This document shows, piece by piece, positions 62,396-64,000 of a stretch of DNA of 64,000 nt. Below the pieces are notes generated by a model, which saw only the letters and a program-made list of their open reading frames with translations, was not told the DNA's origin and did no database searches. Position 1 is the stretch's first letter. Each line of letters starts with the position of its first letter. The DNA comes from Sphingomonas colocasiae. Lineage in GTDB: Bacteria > Pseudomonadota > Alphaproteobacteria > Sphingomonadales > Sphingomonadaceae. The DNA lies in the NCBI RefSeq assembly GCF_019880585.1, contig NZ_JAINVV010000009.1, positions 186,001-250,000 of the forward strand, written 5' to 3'. Made by a program: the position numbers and the translations under genes.

Positions 62396-62959
62396 ATGGC
62401 GAAATTCTTCGGAAATCTGAACGCGGTGCTCGCCGTCGGCGTATTGCTCATGCTGGCCGTGCTGTTCGGCGTGCAGGGGATGTTCGACAATAATTTCTTC
62501 TGGCGCTTCCTGCACGTGATCTGCGCGATCATGTGGATCGGCCATCTCTATTATTTCAACTTTACCCAGATCCCGACGATGCCGAAGGTGCCGGCGGAGC
62601 TGAAACCGGGCGTGTCTAAATATATCGCGCCGGCGGCACTCTTCTGGTTCCGCTGGGGCGCGGCCGCGACGGTGGCCACCGGCCTCGTCGTCGCGATCCA
62701 GGCAGGCTATGCGCATCAGGCGTTCACGCTGCAATCGCCGTTCCGCACAATCGGCATCGGCATGTGGCTGGCGCTGATCATGGCCTTCAACGTGTGGTTC
62801 GTGATCTGGCCGGCGCAGAAAAAGGCGCTGGGTCTGGTCGAGGCCGACGATGCGACCAAGGCGGCGGCGGCGACGCGCGCGATGATGTTCTCGCGCACCA
62901 ACACGCTGCTGTCGATCGCGATGCTCTACTGCATGATCTCGGCCGAATCGGGCTACTGA
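62396..62959 (+). CDS. PuuD-like (urate hydroxylase N-terminal) membrane protein
   Basis: A 187-residue protein with four hydrophobic segments: NAVLAVGVLLMLAVLF, FLHVICAIMWIGHLYYFNF with conserved His residues, FWFRWGAAATVATGLVV and WLALIMAFNVWFVIWP. These correspond to the membrane domain of the PuuD family; the cytochrome domain of full urate hydroxylase is absent. The His residues may bind haem. Function unknown; not likely to be a urate oxidase by itself. Confidence 0.8.
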   Translation: MAKFFGNLNAVLAVGVLLMLAVLFGVQGMFDNNFFWRFLHVICAIMWIGHLYYFNFTQIPTMPKVPAELKPGVSKYIAPAALFWFRWGAAATVATGLVVAIQAGYAHQAFTLQSPFRTIGIGMWLALIMAFNVWFVIWPAQKKALGLVEADDATKAAAATRAMMFSRTNTLLSIAMLYCMISAESGY

Positions 62960-63062
62960 GTTCGGGCTTCTTCGGCCCCCGGATGCCCGGGGCCATTCGA
63001 GCTCGGCCGATAGATATGGGCTCAGCCAGGGTGCGGATGCGTCCAACATCCTCACCCTGGCG

Positions 63063-63443
63063 TCAGTCGACGCTGATATCGCCCGTCATGCCCAAGCCGC
63101 TGTGCAGCAGATGCGAGCAATGGACATGATAATGGCCTCTGGCGGGCACCAGCGTCACATCGGTGCTGGCCCCCTTGGCCAGTTCCACCTTGCCGCGCTT
63201 GACCACCGCCGCGCTCGCCCGATCGATACGGGCGGCGGCGAAGAATTCGGGCGCGGCGAAATTATGCCCGCCCGAGCCGCGATTGACGAAGTGAAGCGTC
63301 ACCGGCTGCTCGGCCTTCAGATGCAGCGATGCAGGCGTGAAGCTGAAATCGGCGAGAACGATCTCCTGGCCGGCCGGCGACTGGGCGAGAAGCGGTGTGG
63401 GAGCGATGAGGAGGGCGAGGACGAACGTACGAATCGCATGCAT
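63063..63443 (-). CDS. Cupredoxin-domain copper protein, exported
   Basis: A 126-residue protein with a signal peptide (ending LLAQS). The mature part is a cupredoxin fold with the copper ligands His (SGGHNFAAPEF), Cys and His (YHVHCSHLLHSGLGM) and Met in that last segment. It probably carries electrons or handles copper in the periplasm. An inverted repeat CCAGGGTG..CACCCTGG at its 3' side may terminate it. Confidence 0.85.
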   Translation of the reverse strand: MHAIRTFVLALLIAPTPLLAQSPAGQEIVLADFSFTPASLHLKAEQPVTLHFVNRGSGGHNFAAPEFFAAARIDRASAAVVKRGKVELAKGASTDVTLVPARGHYHVHCSHLLHSGLGMTGDISVD

Positions 63444-63503
63444 GGCGGGTCTCCTTGCCCGCGCGATTCAGCGCCCGCACGCCTGTATATGCGCTGAAGC
63501 CAA

Positions 63504-63938
63504 TCAGGCTCGCCCCGGCGCCCAGCCCGACGGCGCGAGATCGAAGCCCGAAAATTCGAAGCCGGGGGTGACGGTGCAGCTCACCAGCGCCCATCCCCGG
63601 TCAGCCTGCGCCGCCTGCCATGCGTGCGCGGGCACGATCGCCTGGGGATGTTCGCCGCCAAGTATGTCGCCGCCCATCGGGATCTCGCGGACAGGCCCGG
63701 CCGCGTCGTCGGCAACCGAGAGGGTCAGCGGACTTCCGGCATGCCATAGCCAGATTTCGGTGGCGTCCACCCGGTGCCAGTGCGAGCGCTGGCCGGCCTC
63801 GAGCAGGAAATGGATCGCCGTGCCTGCCGCGCGAACGCCGGCCGGCGCCGCAGCCCGCCAGGTTTCGCGAAACCAGCCGCCTTCAGGGTGCGGTTCCAGC
63901 GCGAGCCGTTCGATGATCCGGCGGGCAACATCGTCCAT
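63504..63938 (-). CDS. DUF985 cupin-domain protein
   Basis: A 144-residue small cupin of the DUF985 family: LALEPHPEGGWFRETWR, AIHFLLEAGQRSHWHRVDATEIWLWHAG (cited by SHWHRVDATEIW), and VSCTVTPGFEFSGF. The His and Glu residues would bind a metal. Function unknown. The last 62 bases of the window after it hold nothing I can support. Confidence 0.9.
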   Translation of the reverse strand: MDDVARRIIERLALEPHPEGGWFRETWRAAAPAGVRAAGTAIHFLLEAGQRSHWHRVDATEIWLWHAGSPLTLSVADDAAGPVREIPMGGDILGGEHPQAIVPAHAWQAAQADRGWALVSCTVTPGFEFSGFDLAPSGWAPGRA

Positions 63939-64000
63939 TTAACGATCCTCAGAAAAAAAGAACTACGCCGATTCAACGCGTTGCATTGTTGTATGAGGTT

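Noticed and set aside
1-64000. tRNA or rRNA genes
   Set aside because: I looked in the intergenic gaps for T-loop-like and rRNA-like stretches and found none I could support; a dedicated covariance-model search would be decisive.

Overview
The window looks like chromosomal DNA of a GC-rich alphaproteobacterium of the Sphingomonadales. Evidence for this is the pair of large TonB-dependent receptors with sphingomonad-type plugs (IIVTAQ..QNLQDVPLAIS), the COQ9 and CBP3-type respiratory accessory genes, the suf operon led by an Rrf2 regulator, and palindromic intergenic repeats of the GTCATCCCCGCG type. I see no transposase, integrase, CRISPR array, rRNA or tRNA. The genus is inferred from gene families only.

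Region 1 (1-21.9 kb) is the accessory, most interesting part. It encodes a LysR regulator, a TonB-dependent receptor, an acyl-CoA ligase overlapping a GH31 enzyme, then a second LysR divergent from a GlpD / AGPS-like flavoenzyme / FGGY kinase operon. A TIM-barrel isomerase diverges from an MFS transporter and an iron-type alcohol dehydrogenase. An opposing operon holds an MFS transporter, an aldo-keto reductase and an SsuD-like flavin monooxygenase. A YeiH-family exporter and a MarR-LacI pair close the region. The GH31 protein carries the five substrate-binding residues of sulfoquinovosidases of the KERWY type. The monooxygenase keeps Arg226, His228, Arg297 and Tyr331 of SsuD at the same residue numbers. 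I therefore read the locus as a sulfoquinovose / sulfolipid utilisation island. The proposed flow is: outer-membrane uptake, hydrolysis of sulfoquinovosyl glycerides, oxidative desulfonation to 6-dehydroglucose plus sulfite, reduction to glucose, export of the sulfur oxyanion, activation of released fatty acids, and glycerol to DHAP. The layout differs from the described Agrobacterium smo locus: it uses a TonB receptor and MFS carriers instead of an ABC importer, it has a glycerol/AGPS module, and it lacks a flavin reductase.

Region 2 (21.9-31 kb) has dapD coupled to a HAD nucleotidase, then the suf iron-sulfur operon (Rrf2 regulator, sufB, a small secreted protein, sufC, sufD, sufS, a SufT-like protein, SufA). 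An AraC regulator and a likely small RNA with a strong intrinsic terminator follow.

Region 3 (31-43.3 kb) holds pyrD, a long-chain acyl-CoA synthetase, two tandem paralogous small exported proteins separated by an 18-bp perfect inverted repeat, a gloA / nitronate monooxygenase / gloB operon, a TPR protein with an alpha/beta hydrolase, an M48 protease, and a tandem duplication of a DUF898-DUF6356 pair whose second copy is decaying.

Region 4 (43.3-64 kb) is mostly housekeeping: thrS, infC (with a Shine-Dalgarno placed for an AUA start), a second TonB receptor, glnD, mutS, maeB, bamE, a CBP3-type chaperone, yceD, ssb directly behind feoAB with a Fur box, COQ9, a PuuD-like membrane protein, a cupredoxin and a DUF985 cupin.
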